In this document: positions 7,573-16,732 of the stretch, piece after piece | Layout: every line of letters begins with the position of its first letter | How positions within the stretch are numbered: the stretch's first letter is position 1 | Source of the DNA: JAYEHL01 sp041653935 | Lineage (GTDB): Bacteria; Chloroflexota; Dehalococcoidia; E44-bin15 | Assembly (NCBI GenBank): GCA_041653935.1 | Contig: JBAZEO010000002.1 | Span: forward strand, 124,001-188,000 | Direction of reading: 5' to 3' | DNA: 64,000 bases | Notes under the pieces: model-generated | Seen by the model: the letters and a program-made list of their open reading frames with translations, nothing else | Told to the model about the DNA's origin: nothing | Databases searched by the model: none | Translations under genes and position numbers: made by a program

Positions 7573-10500
7573 TTATTTTTTTGGAACGTTTATGGTAAAA
7601 GTACTACCCCTACCTTCAACAGACTCAGCTGTAATATCACCATGCTGCAGATGCATAAAGCCTTTGGCGATATAAAGCCCAAGGCCAGCGCCACCTCCCA
7701 CAGCCACAGCTCCACCGAACACCCTTTCCTTCTTAAACAAATCCTGCAATGCCTTCTCTGACATCCCCTTACCAGTATCGCTTATCTTCACAATACCGTG
7801 TCGCCCTTCCGTAGTCAGTTCAATATCTATCGAACCTTTGCTGGTAAATTTGGAGGCATTATGTATAACGTTCTTCAGCACTTCAACCAGCTTATCAGTG
7901 TCAGCAAGGACTATTATATCTCGATCCATACCCCTGATATTCAGGGACAACCCCTTTTCTTTTATATCCTTTCTATACTCCTTAACAGCAATATCAACCG
8001 CGCTCCTCAAATCGAGCGGTTGTATATTTACTGCCAGCACCCCCCGCTCGAGTCTTGAAACATTCAGAAGATCTGCAATCAGCCGATTGTTCCTGGCACA
8101 AACATCGCGCATTTCATTCAGATATTCGACCTGTCTGTTATTCAGTTTGCCGGTAACCCCATCCAGCATGTTATCGATATACCCCATTAAACCAGCGGTA
8201 GGCGTCCTTAACTGATGAGAGATAAACGAAACGAAATCGGTCTTCATCTGTTCGATCTTTTTTCGCTCAGTCACATCTCTAACGATACCCTGATAACCAG
8301 CGATATTGCCATCTGCATCCCGACGCGCGGTCAACGTCATCACAACATCTACCTCAGACCCATCCTTCCTAAGCCACTTAACCCCATACTCCTTAACAGC
8401 TCCGGTTTTCTGTATCTCCCTGACAAAGTTCTCACGATCCGCCGGATTCACATAAAGCCTTAAAGCATTGAGCCCAAGCAATTCGTCTCTCCTATACAAA
8501 GTAAGAGTTGACATGGCATCATTGCAGTCCAGAATCTTCCCGTCAACGGTGCTGATCAACACCGCATCTATAGAATCATCAAACAAAGTTCGATATTTCT
8601 TTTCACTTTTCCTCAGTTCCTCCTCCGCCCGCTTGCGCTCGGTAATGTCCCTAACTACAGCTATATATCCTACGGGGTTGCCATTTTCATCACGCAACGT
8701 TGAAGCCGTCAATTCCCCTTCAAAAGCCCTGCCATCTTTTGGATAAATCGAATACTCCACCCTTTCCTTGGGACGTCCTTCCTGACGATCTCTGAGATCA
8801 TCCATGGCCAGTTTGCGGTCTTTAGGCGCAAGCAAATCAAAGGCATCTCTGCCAATGAGCTGGCTCTTATTTTCATAACCTCCTATGCGAACGGTAGACT
8901 CATTCACATCCACCACTTTTCCTGCAAGATCAATTACGATTATCCCATCCGCGATGGACTCGAATGTCAGCCTTAACTTTTCTTCCGAGGCACGCAGTAC
9001 CTCCTCCATAAGCTTGCGCTCGGTAATATCTTGATGTGTGCCCGACATATGAAGAGGCTTGCCATCGTCCGTCCAGGTGTGAACACGTCCCCGGTCCAGT
9101 ACCCAAATCCACCTCCCATCCTTGTGACGCATGCGCGCTTCACACTCGTAATAGTCCAATTCACCACTAAAATGCTTCTCCAGCAGTTCACCGGATCTCT
9201 TTAAATCATCCGGATGGCCAAACTTCGCCCATGTTTCAATATCTACAGGTGAAAGCTCCTCCAGAGTGTAACCGATAATTTCCGCCCAACGTTCATTAAA
9301 TACAGTCTCCCCGGTTTGGACATTCCATTCCCACGTGCCGACATGTGTACCCCTGAGAATATCAGCAAGACGTCGCCTTTCCGTTACCAGTTCTGCCTCT
9401 GCTTTTCTTCGCTCGGTGATATCAACAAATGTAACAACCGCACCATACACCTTATCGCCCACTCTTTGAGGATACGACCAGTATTCTGCAGAGAAGCAGG
9501 TGCCGTCTGCCCTCCATAAAACTTCATCGTCAGCGTGTACGCCCTTGCCCTCGCGAAACGCCTGGTATATTCTGCAAACCTCTACTGGCATCGGACGTCC
9601 ATCATTGTATGAATGATGTATAAGCCGATGCATGTTCTTGCCAAGCAGAGCTTCCTGGTTTGCATATCCAAGCATCTTGGCACAGGATGGATTTGCAAAG
9701 GTACAGTTGCCCTGGAGATCTATGCCGTAAATAGCCTCTGCTGTAGAGTTGAGCAGAAGGCGCACCTGACCTTCACTCTTCTTTAATCCATCCTCCGCCC
9801 GCTTGCGCTCGGTGATATCACGTGAAACCCCATGCAGGCCTACAGGTTTTCCCTGATCATCCCTGAGAGCACTGACCACATTCTCCATCCATACCGTAGA
9901 GCCATCCTTGCGGTAATACTCGAGCTCCAATGCCGCAGTTCTATTGGGATCCAAACCCTTTTTTCCATCTTGCTCCAGTTCGGTAGTCCACGTCTGTATT
10001 ACTGTCTGTAAAGATTCCGGCGTCAGCTGATCTTGAATCTGTCGTTTCATGTGCTCTTCCGGTGTAAACCCAAGCGCCTTGAATACGGAGGGGCTGACAT
10101 AAGTGATACGCAAATCCAGACCCATAATCCACACAATATCGTTCATCTTCTCTGTAAGAGAGCGATACTTTCTTTCACTCTCCCGCAGCGCTTCCTCCGC
10201 CCACCTGCGAGCAGTGATGTCACGCGCTATAGCGAGTGTTCCGACATTTTTACCCGCAGCATCGTGTACGATGCTGAAATTGGTTTCAACGGGGACAATG
10301 CTCCCGTCTTTCCGATACAACTCCAACTCAACCATCCGCGACCGCTTGGGATCAGCCAGACCGGTTTGCTCCAATGCCATCTCTTCTTTGAGAACATCAA
10401 TTATTGCTGTAACTGAAGCCGGGGTGTACACTTCCGTCATTGGAAGAGCCATCGCCTCCTCAACAGTGTAACCTAGAAGTCTCCTCACGGAAGGGCTGAT

Positions 10501-11622
10501 GTAAGTAAGTTGCATATTTATATTTGTTGTCCAGATTACATCAGTCGCATTTTCAGCGAGCAGGCGATAGCGCTCCTCGCTATGGCGCAGCAGATCCTCA
10601 ACACTTTTACGATCCGATATATCATGCAGCATTATCAGGTGGCCGGAGAGCTGGTTGCGCCGATCAAATAGCGGCGCAATAACTACATCGAGCCAGAGCG
10701 GCTTCTCGCGATCATTCAAGGAGGCTTCCGTCCTCTGATGAACTGAAGGTAGCGGTAATGGTATCTTAAGACGATTCTTCAAAACCTCTTCCAGGTTTTG
10801 CCCCACCTCCACATCTGCGCCAAGCATGTTCTTAGCAGCAGGATTGACATCGACAACTATGCCTTGGTAGTTTACAATTAGAACCCCATTTTCTATCTGT
10901 TTATATACAACTTCCTTGGCAATCGGCAGAACCTTGAACAATTGAAACTTCATGATACCAAACGCTAGGAGCAACCCCGTTGCTGCACCCGCGATAGGAG
11001 CCATATCCATACCGAGCACCGGACTGAAACCAAGAAGAAAAAGTGCGTTTACTATCCAGGGAAGGACTGCTGCCACAAGCACGACCAGAGCCTGTCGCCG
11101 ATATATCCGGGATAGGCTCGTCGCAGCCCTGAACAGAAACACCACGCCTATCCATAGTGTTAAGTAATAGTAAGTCATGGACACATAGAACCATGGCCCA
11201 TGCTCGTATACGAGAATATTGGGATCCTCCACACTGGGCGTGATCTCACTCCACAGGAAACCATGCAATCCATTTGTGAGGGCTATGATGATTGTCGCCA
11301 CAGGTATCAGCCATATCAGGATTTGATACTGCAAACGTATACTTATATCAGGGCGCCAATAGCTCAGCGCAAAAAGCATGAAAAACACGGGCATAGTGCC
11401 GTCACCGAGGTTAGACACCTGTACCCAGATAATCTTCTGGGACTGGTCCTTGGTGAGCGCCTCCATAGCATATGCAAACGCCCACCAGGCGCCGGACAGC
11501 ATCATCAAGGCAAAATAAGTACCGCCGGGAATGGAGCGCCTGCGCCATGCTACTCCCGCTAACGTCAAAGCTACAGCTATAGTTACAACAAGGGCTATAG
11601 CATAGTATGTAGTTCCTGCCAT
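7573..11622 (-). CDS. hybrid-sensing histidine kinase: 7TM domain, seven PAS, HisKA, HATPase
   Basis: 1349 aa. Residues 1-228 contain seven hydrophobic helices matching the histidine-kinase N-terminal 7TM module. Seven PAS/PAC repeats follow, at about residues 238-340, 348-478, 485-612, 620-740, 745-870, 876-995 and 1000-1118, most ending in the DITERK-type linker. HisKA carries phospho-acceptor H1136 in ISHQLRTP. The HATPase domain to the C-terminus has NVIHNASKF (N box), DTGKGMS (G1) and GLGLYIAKG (G2). The start has GGAGG 7 bp upstream. The gene lies 76 bp after heliorhodopsin and 31 bp before its response regulator. Signals could be light relayed by the rhodopsin, redox, or small ligands bound by the PAS domains; none can be assigned from sequence. 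Confidence 0.93.
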   Translation of the reverse strand: MAGTTYYAIALVVTIAVALTLAGVAWRRRSIPGGTYFALMMLSGAWWAFAYAMEALTKDQSQKIIWVQVSNLGDGTMPVFFMLFALSYWRPDISIRLQYQILIWLIPVATIIIALTNGLHGFLWSEITPSVEDPNILVYEHGPWFYVSMTYYYLTLWIGVVFLFRAATSLSRIYRRQALVVLVAAVLPWIVNALFLLGFSPVLGMDMAPIAGAATGLLLAFGIMKFQLFKVLPIAKEVVYKQIENGVLIVNYQGIVVDVNPAAKNMLGADVEVGQNLEEVLKNRLKIPLPLPSVHQRTEASLNDREKPLWLDVVIAPLFDRRNQLSGHLIMLHDISDRKSVEDLLRHSEERYRLLAENATDVIWTTNINMQLTYISPSVRRLLGYTVEEAMALPMTEVYTPASVTAIIDVLKEEMALEQTGLADPKRSRMVELELYRKDGSIVPVETNFSIVHDAAGKNVGTLAIARDITARRWAEEALRESERKYRSLTEKMNDIVWIMGLDLRITYVSPSVFKALGFTPEEHMKRQIQDQLTPESLQTVIQTWTTELEQDGKKGLDPNRTAALELEYYRKDGSTVWMENVVSALRDDQGKPVGLHGVSRDITERKRAEDGLKKSEGQVRLLLNSTAEAIYGIDLQGNCTFANPSCAKMLGYANQEALLGKNMHRLIHHSYNDGRPMPVEVCRIYQAFREGKGVHADDEVLWRADGTCFSAEYWSYPQRVGDKVYGAVVTFVDITERRKAEAELVTERRRLADILRGTHVGTWEWNVQTGETVFNERWAEIIGYTLEELSPVDIETWAKFGHPDDLKRSGELLEKHFSGELDYYECEARMRHKDGRWIWVLDRGRVHTWTDDGKPLHMSGTHQDITERKLMEEVLRASEEKLRLTFESIADGIIVIDLAGKVVDVNESTVRIGGYENKSQLIGRDAFDLLAPKDRKLAMDDLRDRQEGRPKERVEYSIYPKDGRAFEGELTASTLRDENGNPVGYIAVVRDITERKRAEEELRKSEKKYRTLFDDSIDAVLISTVDGKILDCNDAMSTLTLYRRDELLGLNALRLYVNPADRENFVREIQKTGAVKEYGVKWLRKDGSEVDVVMTLTARRDADGNIAGYQGIVRDVTERKKIEQMKTDFVSFISHQLRTPTAGLMGYIDNMLDGVTGKLNNRQVEYLNEMRDVCARNNRLIADLLNVSRLERGVLAVNIQPLDLRSAVDIAVKEYRKDIKEKGLSLNIRGMDRDIIVLADTDKLVEVLKNVIHNASKFTSKGSIDIELTTEGRHGIVKISDTGKGMSEKALQDLFKKERVFGGAVAVGGGAGLGLYIAKGFMHLQHGDITAESVEGRGSTFTINVPKK

Positions 11623-11698
11623 TAAGCTGCCTCCAAGGACATATCATCTTCACCTATAGAAAATTGACATGCCCTGACACGGGAAAACCAGATACGAA

Positions 11699-12475
11699 TT
11701 AAAAACCCCTCATCGTACCAGCGAATATCTGCCATGCCAGCGCCGATTTGGCCGTCAGGCTCAGTATCATGTAAACGCGCTCGCCGAAGAGATAATTCTT
11801 CCATGGGCCGACCTTTTTGTACTGCAGCCACATGTTTAATGCGAAGCTGAAGAAGAAGACGAACAGGATTCCGAGTATGAAATAGACAAATGTCGGCACG
11901 GCGTCCGTAGAGTTGGACAGCGCTGCAAAGAAATACCACGCCATCACGATCCAGGGTATGATGCCGACTATGCAGCCTAAAGTGAACGGGGTCCAATCGA
12001 CTTTCTCCGCTCCCTGGTTGCGCAGTTCCATCTCGAGGCCGAACAGGTTCATCGCGGCGGTGAGTCCGAACAGCAGGATCATCGTAGGCACATCGAAAAT
12101 GCCGCAAAGCATGCCGATGAGTACCACCATCAACGAAGCGCTGAGAGAATATTCATACCACCTTAGATAGTTGATGCCCTTTTTAAGGTTACGTACGTAC
12201 CAGGGATAAAAGCGCGGCGAGGCCATTATAAAGTGTGCCAGACATGAAATGAGCAGAAAAGCAGCAACCATCGGCCCTATAGGAAAGTCGACCAGATCAC
12301 CTGTTGTTGCTACTGGCTTTCCAATCGCCTCGTTCCATTTAAGGAATGATGTCGTACCGGTTACTGAATAGCCCTCGCTCAGGATAAGTATAGCTATCGC
12401 CTGAGCCAAATGCAGAAAACCCATGACAAGATTGAATATCCGGAGTCGCTTGAACTTCACTACAGCCGGCATCAT
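11699..12475 (-). CDS. heliorhodopsin
   Basis: 258 aa with seven hydrophobic helices. The match to the heliorhodopsin family is clear. TM7 has LSLTAKSALAWQIFAGT with the retinal Schiff-base lysine at K243, TM3 has RWYEYSLSAS with the counter-ion glutamate E108, and H22 (GFLHLAQA) and H81 (LAHFIMAS) sit where the family has its two internal histidines. LGCIVGIIPWI and NYLFGERVY are further family hallmarks. Heliorhodopsins insert with the N-terminus inside, opposite to type-1 rhodopsins, do not pump ions in most members tested, and have long photocycles suggestive of sensing. ATG follows AAGGAGGTGC, and a promoter lies 30-60 bp upstream. The genes downstream encode a 7TM/PAS kinase and a response regulator. 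No retinal-synthesis gene (brp/blh, crtY) is seen in this window. Confidence 0.95.
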   Translation of the reverse strand: MMPAVVKFKRLRIFNLVMGFLHLAQAIAILILSEGYSVTGTTSFLKWNEAIGKPVATTGDLVDFPIGPMVAAFLLISCLAHFIMASPRFYPWYVRNLKKGINYLRWYEYSLSASLMVVLIGMLCGIFDVPTMILLFGLTAAMNLFGLEMELRNQGAEKVDWTPFTLGCIVGIIPWIVMAWYFFAALSNSTDAVPTFVYFILGILFVFFFSFALNMWLQYKKVGPWKNYLFGERVYMILSLTAKSALAWQIFAGTMRGF

Positions 12476-12506
12476 GCACCTCCTTGCTACATATAAGAGT
12501 TATGGA

Positions 12507-12535
12507 AGTATGAAATATCGTGTCGTATTTGTCAA
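12507..12535 (-). promoter_or_regulatory. promoter of the heliorhodopsin-kinase unit
   Basis: Minus strand: TTGACA (12530-12535), a 17-bp spacer and CATACT (12507-12512). Transcription would begin near 12500, giving a short leader of about 25 nt with AAGGAGG before the ATG at 12475. The perfect -35 and ideal spacing are convincing by eye. Confidence 0.6.
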
Positions 12536-12551
12536 TATCGGCAAGGCAAAC

Positions 12552-12581
12552 TTGCTGGCTTTCCCCAACAAATGTTATTAT
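12552..12581 (+). promoter_or_regulatory. promoter of the PPC-domain gene
   Basis: TTGCTG (12552-12557), an 18-bp spacer and TATTAT (12576-12581), 34 bp before the ATG at 12615. It is arranged divergently to the heliorhodopsin promoter, with the two -35 elements about 16 bp apart, so a shared regulator could act on both. Confidence 0.5.
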
Positions 12582-12614
12582 CTGTCAGCATAAAGACCAC
12601 CTGAAGGAGCAGTA

Positions 12615-13058
12615 ATGAAGGCGACGGAAGGCAAGATCGGACGAGTGTTCGTTATACGACTCGAGGATGGTGACATCCTCCCCGAATGTATCGAGAGGTT
12701 CGCCAAGAAAAATAAAGTGACTATGGGACATGTAATCCTGGTGGGAGGGATCGGAAGCGGACAGATAGTAGTAGGCCCCCGCCGCTCCGAGCAGATGCCC
12801 CCCGAGCCGATGCTGCTCCCCGTGGACGGCGCGCATGAGGTAGCCGGTGTAGGCGTCATCGCACCTGACGAAAAAGGAAACCCTGTGCTGCACATCCACG
12901 CTGCGCTGGGCCGCTCCGGACAGACGATAACGGGATGTCTGCGCCCCGGAGTAAAGACATGGCTTGTGGGTGAAGTGATTTTGTATGAGATCGTCGGCGC
13001 CAAGGCGAGCCGTGTAAAGGACGTGAAGTCGGGATTCTCGCTGCTGCAGCCACTCTAA
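12615..13058 (+). CDS. PPC (DUF296) domain protein
   Basis: 147 aa consisting of one PPC/DUF296 domain, the fold also found in plant AT-hook proteins. Prokaryotic members are trimers of unknown biochemical role, sometimes called PD1-like DNA-binding proteins. The signature HIHAALGRSGQTITGCL with two conserved histidines, and the downstream VGEVILYEI strand, are clear. ATG follows AAGGAG. It is transcribed divergently from heliorhodopsin across a 139-bp spacer, and its stop overlaps the copA stop by 4 bp on the opposite strand. It is a candidate regulator of either neighbour, but no DNA-binding motif is visible. Confidence 0.85.
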   Translation: MKATEGKIGRVFVIRLEDGDILPECIERFAKKNKVTMGHVILVGGIGSGQIVVGPRRSEQMPPEPMLLPVDGAHEVAGVGVIAPDEKGNPVLHIHAALGRSGQTITGCLRPGVKTWLVGEVILYEIVGAKASRVKDVKSGFSLLQPL

Positions 13059-15508
13059 TAAAATGTGTCACGCAGACGATACCTTCTCATGCTCAATGAG
13101 TTCGTCACTACGCTCACCGAACTGAAGGCCATAGCCGCGCCTGCGATTATCGGATTCAGCAGAAATCCTGTGGCAGGATAGAGCGCTCCGGCGGCGACCG
13201 GTATGGCAACAGCGTTGTAGAAGAAAGCCCAGAACAGGTTCTGCTTTATCTTGCGCATGGTGTAACAGCTTAATTCCAATGTACGCACGACATCGCGGAT
13301 GTCATCCTTAACCAATACAATTCCACCTGATTCGATTGCTATGTCGGTACCTGAGCCAATGGCGATGCCGACATCGGCCTGAACGAGCGCCGGCGCATCG
13401 TTGACGCCGTCGCCCACCATAGCCACCTTGCCGCCGCCCATCTGAAGCTTCTTTATCTCAGCGGCCTTACCCTCGGGCAAAACCTCGGCCAGCACGCTGT
13501 CGATCCCAAGCTGACGCGCGATGCTCTCCGCGCTGCGGCGGTTATCGCCGGATATCATGACAACATTCTTCCCCATTTTCTTAAGCACAGCGACTGTCTC
13601 GGCAGCGTGCTCCTTAGCTGTATCCGCAACCGCAATGATGCCGACGACCTTGTTATCGACTCCAACCAGCACCACTGTCTTGCCCTGTCCCTCAAGTTTC
13701 GCAACATCAGCCTCCACCATTGACACATCGATGCCCCTCTCAGCGAACAGCTTGCTATTCGCCACAAGGACGGATTTGCCATCGCACTTAGCCTCGACAC
13801 CCTTGCCTGCTATGGCTGAGAAATCAGTTGCATCTGGAATCGAGACTTTTTTATCAACAGCCTTGGCGACAACAGCGTCGCCGATATGATGCTCGGAACG
13901 CTGCTCCACCGCCGCGGCCAGCCCCAGTATCGCATCCTCGGAATACAACTCCGATAGTGTAACGATATCCGTGACCGCAGGTTTGCCCCGCGTCAGCGTG
14001 CCCGTCTTGTCGAAGACGACGGTATCAACCTTGCACGCCAGTTCCAGCGTAGCCGCATCCTTTATCAATATCCCGTTCTCCGCCCCCTTACCCGTGCCCA
14101 CGATCACCGCCGTAGGCGTGGCCAGCCCCAGCGCGCAGGGGCACGCCACGATGACAACCGCGATGAAGGCCGTCAGGGCAAATGACAGCTCGGAACCAGA
14201 CAGATACCAGACGAGGAAAGTAATCACCCCGATAGCCAGCACGATGGGCACGAAATAGGCGGACACCTTGTCCGCCAGCCGCTGCACAGGGGCCTTGCTG
14301 CCCTGTGCCTCCTCGACAAGCCGCACTATTTGAGCAAGCGCTGTGTCAGCTCCGACCTTCGTAGTTTTGAATTTAAGCCAGCCGCTTTTGTTTATAGTCC
14401 CGGCGATCACCTCGTCGCCGACAGCTTTGTCAATCGGAATGCTCTCCCCTGTAAGAAGCGACTGGTCGATAGAGGAACCACCCTCTTCGACGATGCCATC
14501 CACCGGCACCGCGCTTCCCGGTTTCAGTACAACCTCATCCCCTACCACGACTTCACCAATGGCTAGTTCAATCTCCTTGCCGTCCCGAACCACCAGCGCC
14601 GTCTTGGGCTGCAGCTCCAGCAGCTTGCGAATAGATGCCGACGTCCTGCCTTTTGCCACCGCCTCCAGATACCTCCCCAGCAGGATGAACACGATGAGGA
14701 GCCCGGCCACCTCGAAATACAGATCGTTCATGTCATAGCCCGCGTTGCTGCTCCAGATCAGAATCGATATCGCCAGACTGTACAGGAAAGCTGTGCCCGT
14801 GCCCAGCGCCACCAGCGTATCCATACCGGCGCTGCGGTTCTTCACCACCGCCCCTATACCGACTGTATAAAACTGGTAGCCGGCTGCGACGATAGGAATC
14901 GTCAGCAAGAGCTGGATGATAGCCATCGCTGTATCGCTGAGAGACGGCAGCGGCAGACCAACATGATGCCCCATAGCAAAATATAGCAGCGGAATAGCGA
15001 AAGCAGCAGACACTGCGAGCTTGATCTTTAATAAATCGATGCCGCGCTTGCGGGCGTCCTTCTCGCGATTCGTGGTTGCTTCCTTGACTCGTTTATCGCC
15101 GACGCCCCGCGTCGCTTCTCTGACAACCTTGTAGCCAGCATCGGCCACGACACGTTCTAGGTCGCTCACCGCCGTCTTGGACGAATCGTATTCCACATAC
15201 GCCTTCTCCGTGGCAAAATTGACCGCTACCTTGGATACTCCATCGACCTTCTTCAGCGAATTCTCTATATTGAGAGCGCAGGAGGCACAGTGCATGCCGG
15301 CGATATCGAGCGTCACCTTCTCCTGCGACGCTGCCTCACTCACAATTTCATGTGCGGATGTCGTGGCAGAAGATTTCGGCTCGCCTTTCCTCTTGAGGAA
15401 CTCTTCGCGGCAATGCGGATGGCAGAAATAATACTTCCGTCCTTCATATTCAATGCTGAGGCCGATCTTCTCATCAACTTCCATGCCGCATATCGGGTCT
15501 TTAGCCAT
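13055..15508 (-). CDS. copA: copper-exporting P1B-type ATPase with N-terminal YHS domain
   Basis: 817 aa. Residues 1-45 form a YHS-type metal-binding domain (DPICGMEV, then FCHPHC), followed by one HMA domain with GMHCASC at about residues 72-78. The membrane copper site is CPCALGLATPT, the phosphorylation motif is DKTGTLTRG, the nucleotide-binding domain has the SEHHIG (HP) motif, and the hinge is GDGVNDAPAL. The C-terminal helices have NAVAIPVAAGALYP and the Met/Ser segment MAFSSVSVVTNSL typical of Cu(I) exporters. The role is export of Cu(I) from the cytoplasm at the inner membrane. GGGGAG precedes the ATG. No copper-sensing repressor is adjacent. Confidence 0.94.
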   Translation of the reverse strand: MAKDPICGMEVDEKIGLSIEYEGRKYYFCHPHCREEFLKRKGEPKSSATTSAHEIVSEAASQEKVTLDIAGMHCASCALNIENSLKKVDGVSKVAVNFATEKAYVEYDSSKTAVSDLERVVADAGYKVVREATRGVGDKRVKEATTNREKDARKRGIDLLKIKLAVSAAFAIPLLYFAMGHHVGLPLPSLSDTAMAIIQLLLTIPIVAAGYQFYTVGIGAVVKNRSAGMDTLVALGTGTAFLYSLAISILIWSSNAGYDMNDLYFEVAGLLIVFILLGRYLEAVAKGRTSASIRKLLELQPKTALVVRDGKEIELAIGEVVVGDEVVLKPGSAVPVDGIVEEGGSSIDQSLLTGESIPIDKAVGDEVIAGTINKSGWLKFKTTKVGADTALAQIVRLVEEAQGSKAPVQRLADKVSAYFVPIVLAIGVITFLVWYLSGSELSFALTAFIAVVIVACPCALGLATPTAVIVGTGKGAENGILIKDAATLELACKVDTVVFDKTGTLTRGKPAVTDIVTLSELYSEDAILGLAAAVEQRSEHHIGDAVVAKAVDKKVSIPDATDFSAIAGKGVEAKCDGKSVLVANSKLFAERGIDVSMVEADVAKLEGQGKTVVLVGVDNKVVGIIAVADTAKEHAAETVAVLKKMGKNVVMISGDNRRSAESIARQLGIDSVLAEVLPEGKAAEIKKLQMGGGKVAMVGDGVNDAPALVQADVGIAIGSGTDIAIESGGIVLVKDDIRDVVRTLELSCYTMRKIKQNLFWAFFYNAVAIPVAAGALYPATGFLLNPIIAGAAMAFSSVSVVTNSLSMRRYRLRDTFY

Positions 15509-15646
15509 ACGTCACTCCCCCATCCGATATCTACAAAGCGAGTGTAACACCAATCAATCGACTGTGTAAGCGACTTAAATCGCAAATCAGAACGGATTAT
15601 CAATTAAAGAAGAAGTGAACACCACTTCTCGGCTGATGAATCGAAT

Positions 15647-16732
15647 CTACTCCCACTTGAAGAAGCGTACCGCAAGAACCAGACAGACAACGAACCAGAC
15701 GCCGAGCACGGCAAGATTGATGATATGAGAGTGCATAGCAGAGGACTCAACCATGATCTGCCTGACGGAATCGGCAAGGTACGTCAGAGGCATCGCATCC
15801 ATAATGGGACGCATGAATCCGGGCATCATCTCCAGAGGGAAGAATATCCCTGAGAGGAACATCATGGGAAATTGTACGGCCATTATGAGGGGCATCAGTG
15901 TCTGCTGGTTCTTAGCAAAGGCCGAAAGCATATATCCCATAGCAAGGAATGTAAGCGTTCCGAGAATGATGAAACCTATCAGGTAAAACCAGTTCCCCAT
16001 GATCGGTACGCCAAAAACCAGCCTGGCGATAATGATTATAAGCGCCGCCTGCAACATAGCAACGATTAAATTGAAGACGACTGTGCTCATAATCATCGTC
16101 GAGCGCCTCAGCGGCGTGGCGCCAAGCCTCTTAAGCACCTTATTCTCCCGGTCGACTACTAGTTGCGCCACGCCAAAGAGACCCAGCTGCATCAATGACA
16201 TAGCTAAAATACCCGGAACCAAGTAATCTATTGAACGTAAGCTATATGATTGGAGCGTCTCCTCATTGATATGAATACGCGGTATGGAACCAGACAGGGC
16301 GCGGTCAAAGTTATCTACAACTTTCTGGACGATAGGCAATAATATCTGGACAGAGCTGGTCTGTGTCGGATCGTAATAGACACTGACATTAGCCGTCCCC
16401 CCCTGAGCTATCGTTGCGCCGAAACCCTGCTCTATAACCAGAACCGCTCTGCGGTCACCATCCTGTAAAGCTTGTATCTCATCATCACGCTGGCCTTCAG
16501 TAACCTTAAACGCGTTTACCTGGCCCAAGGCCGCAGACATATTCTGCGCCATAGCTGAATCGTCCTCCACCACCAGGCCAACGTTGAAATTTACATCTTC
16601 CATATTGCCGCTGAACACAGCACCGAAGATGAGGATAAAGAAGATCGGGAAAAGGAAAGTCCAGAATAGGGCCGCCTTCTCCCTTACGAACTGCTTGGCG
16701 TTTGCCATCAGGAGCATATTGAATGTTTTCAT
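15647..16732 (-). CDS. ABC-2 type exporter permease
   Basis: 361 aa. One N-terminal helix (ALFWTFLFPIFFILIFGAVF) is followed by an extracellular domain of about 150 residues and five helices, the layout of the ABC-2 (YhgE/NatB-like) permeases. The ATG overlaps the stop of the ATPase gene by 4 bp (ATGA, 16729-16732), showing translational coupling. The substrate is unknown; such pairs export drugs, lipids or ions. The conserved LGATPLRRST segment after the second helix is the cytoplasmic coupling region. Confidence 0.88.
   Translation of the reverse strand: MKTFNMLLMANAKQFVREKAALFWTFLFPIFFILIFGAVFSGNMEDVNFNVGLVVEDDSAMAQNMSAALGQVNAFKVTEGQRDDEIQALQDGDRRAVLVIEQGFGATIAQGGTANVSVYYDPTQTSSVQILLPIVQKVVDNFDRALSGSIPRIHINEETLQSYSLRSIDYLVPGILAMSLMQLGLFGVAQLVVDRENKVLKRLGATPLRRSTMIMSTVVFNLIVAMLQAALIIIIARLVFGVPIMGNWFYLIGFIILGTLTFLAMGYMLSAFAKNQQTLMPLIMAVQFPMMFLSGIFFPLEMMPGFMRPIMDAMPLTYLADSVRQIMVESSAMHSHIINLAVLGVWFVVCLVLAVRFFKWE

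Noticed and set aside
11622..12107. 161-aa ORF in another frame of the heliorhodopsin gene
   Set aside because: Arginine/aspartate-rich shadow; the heliorhodopsin frame is unambiguous.
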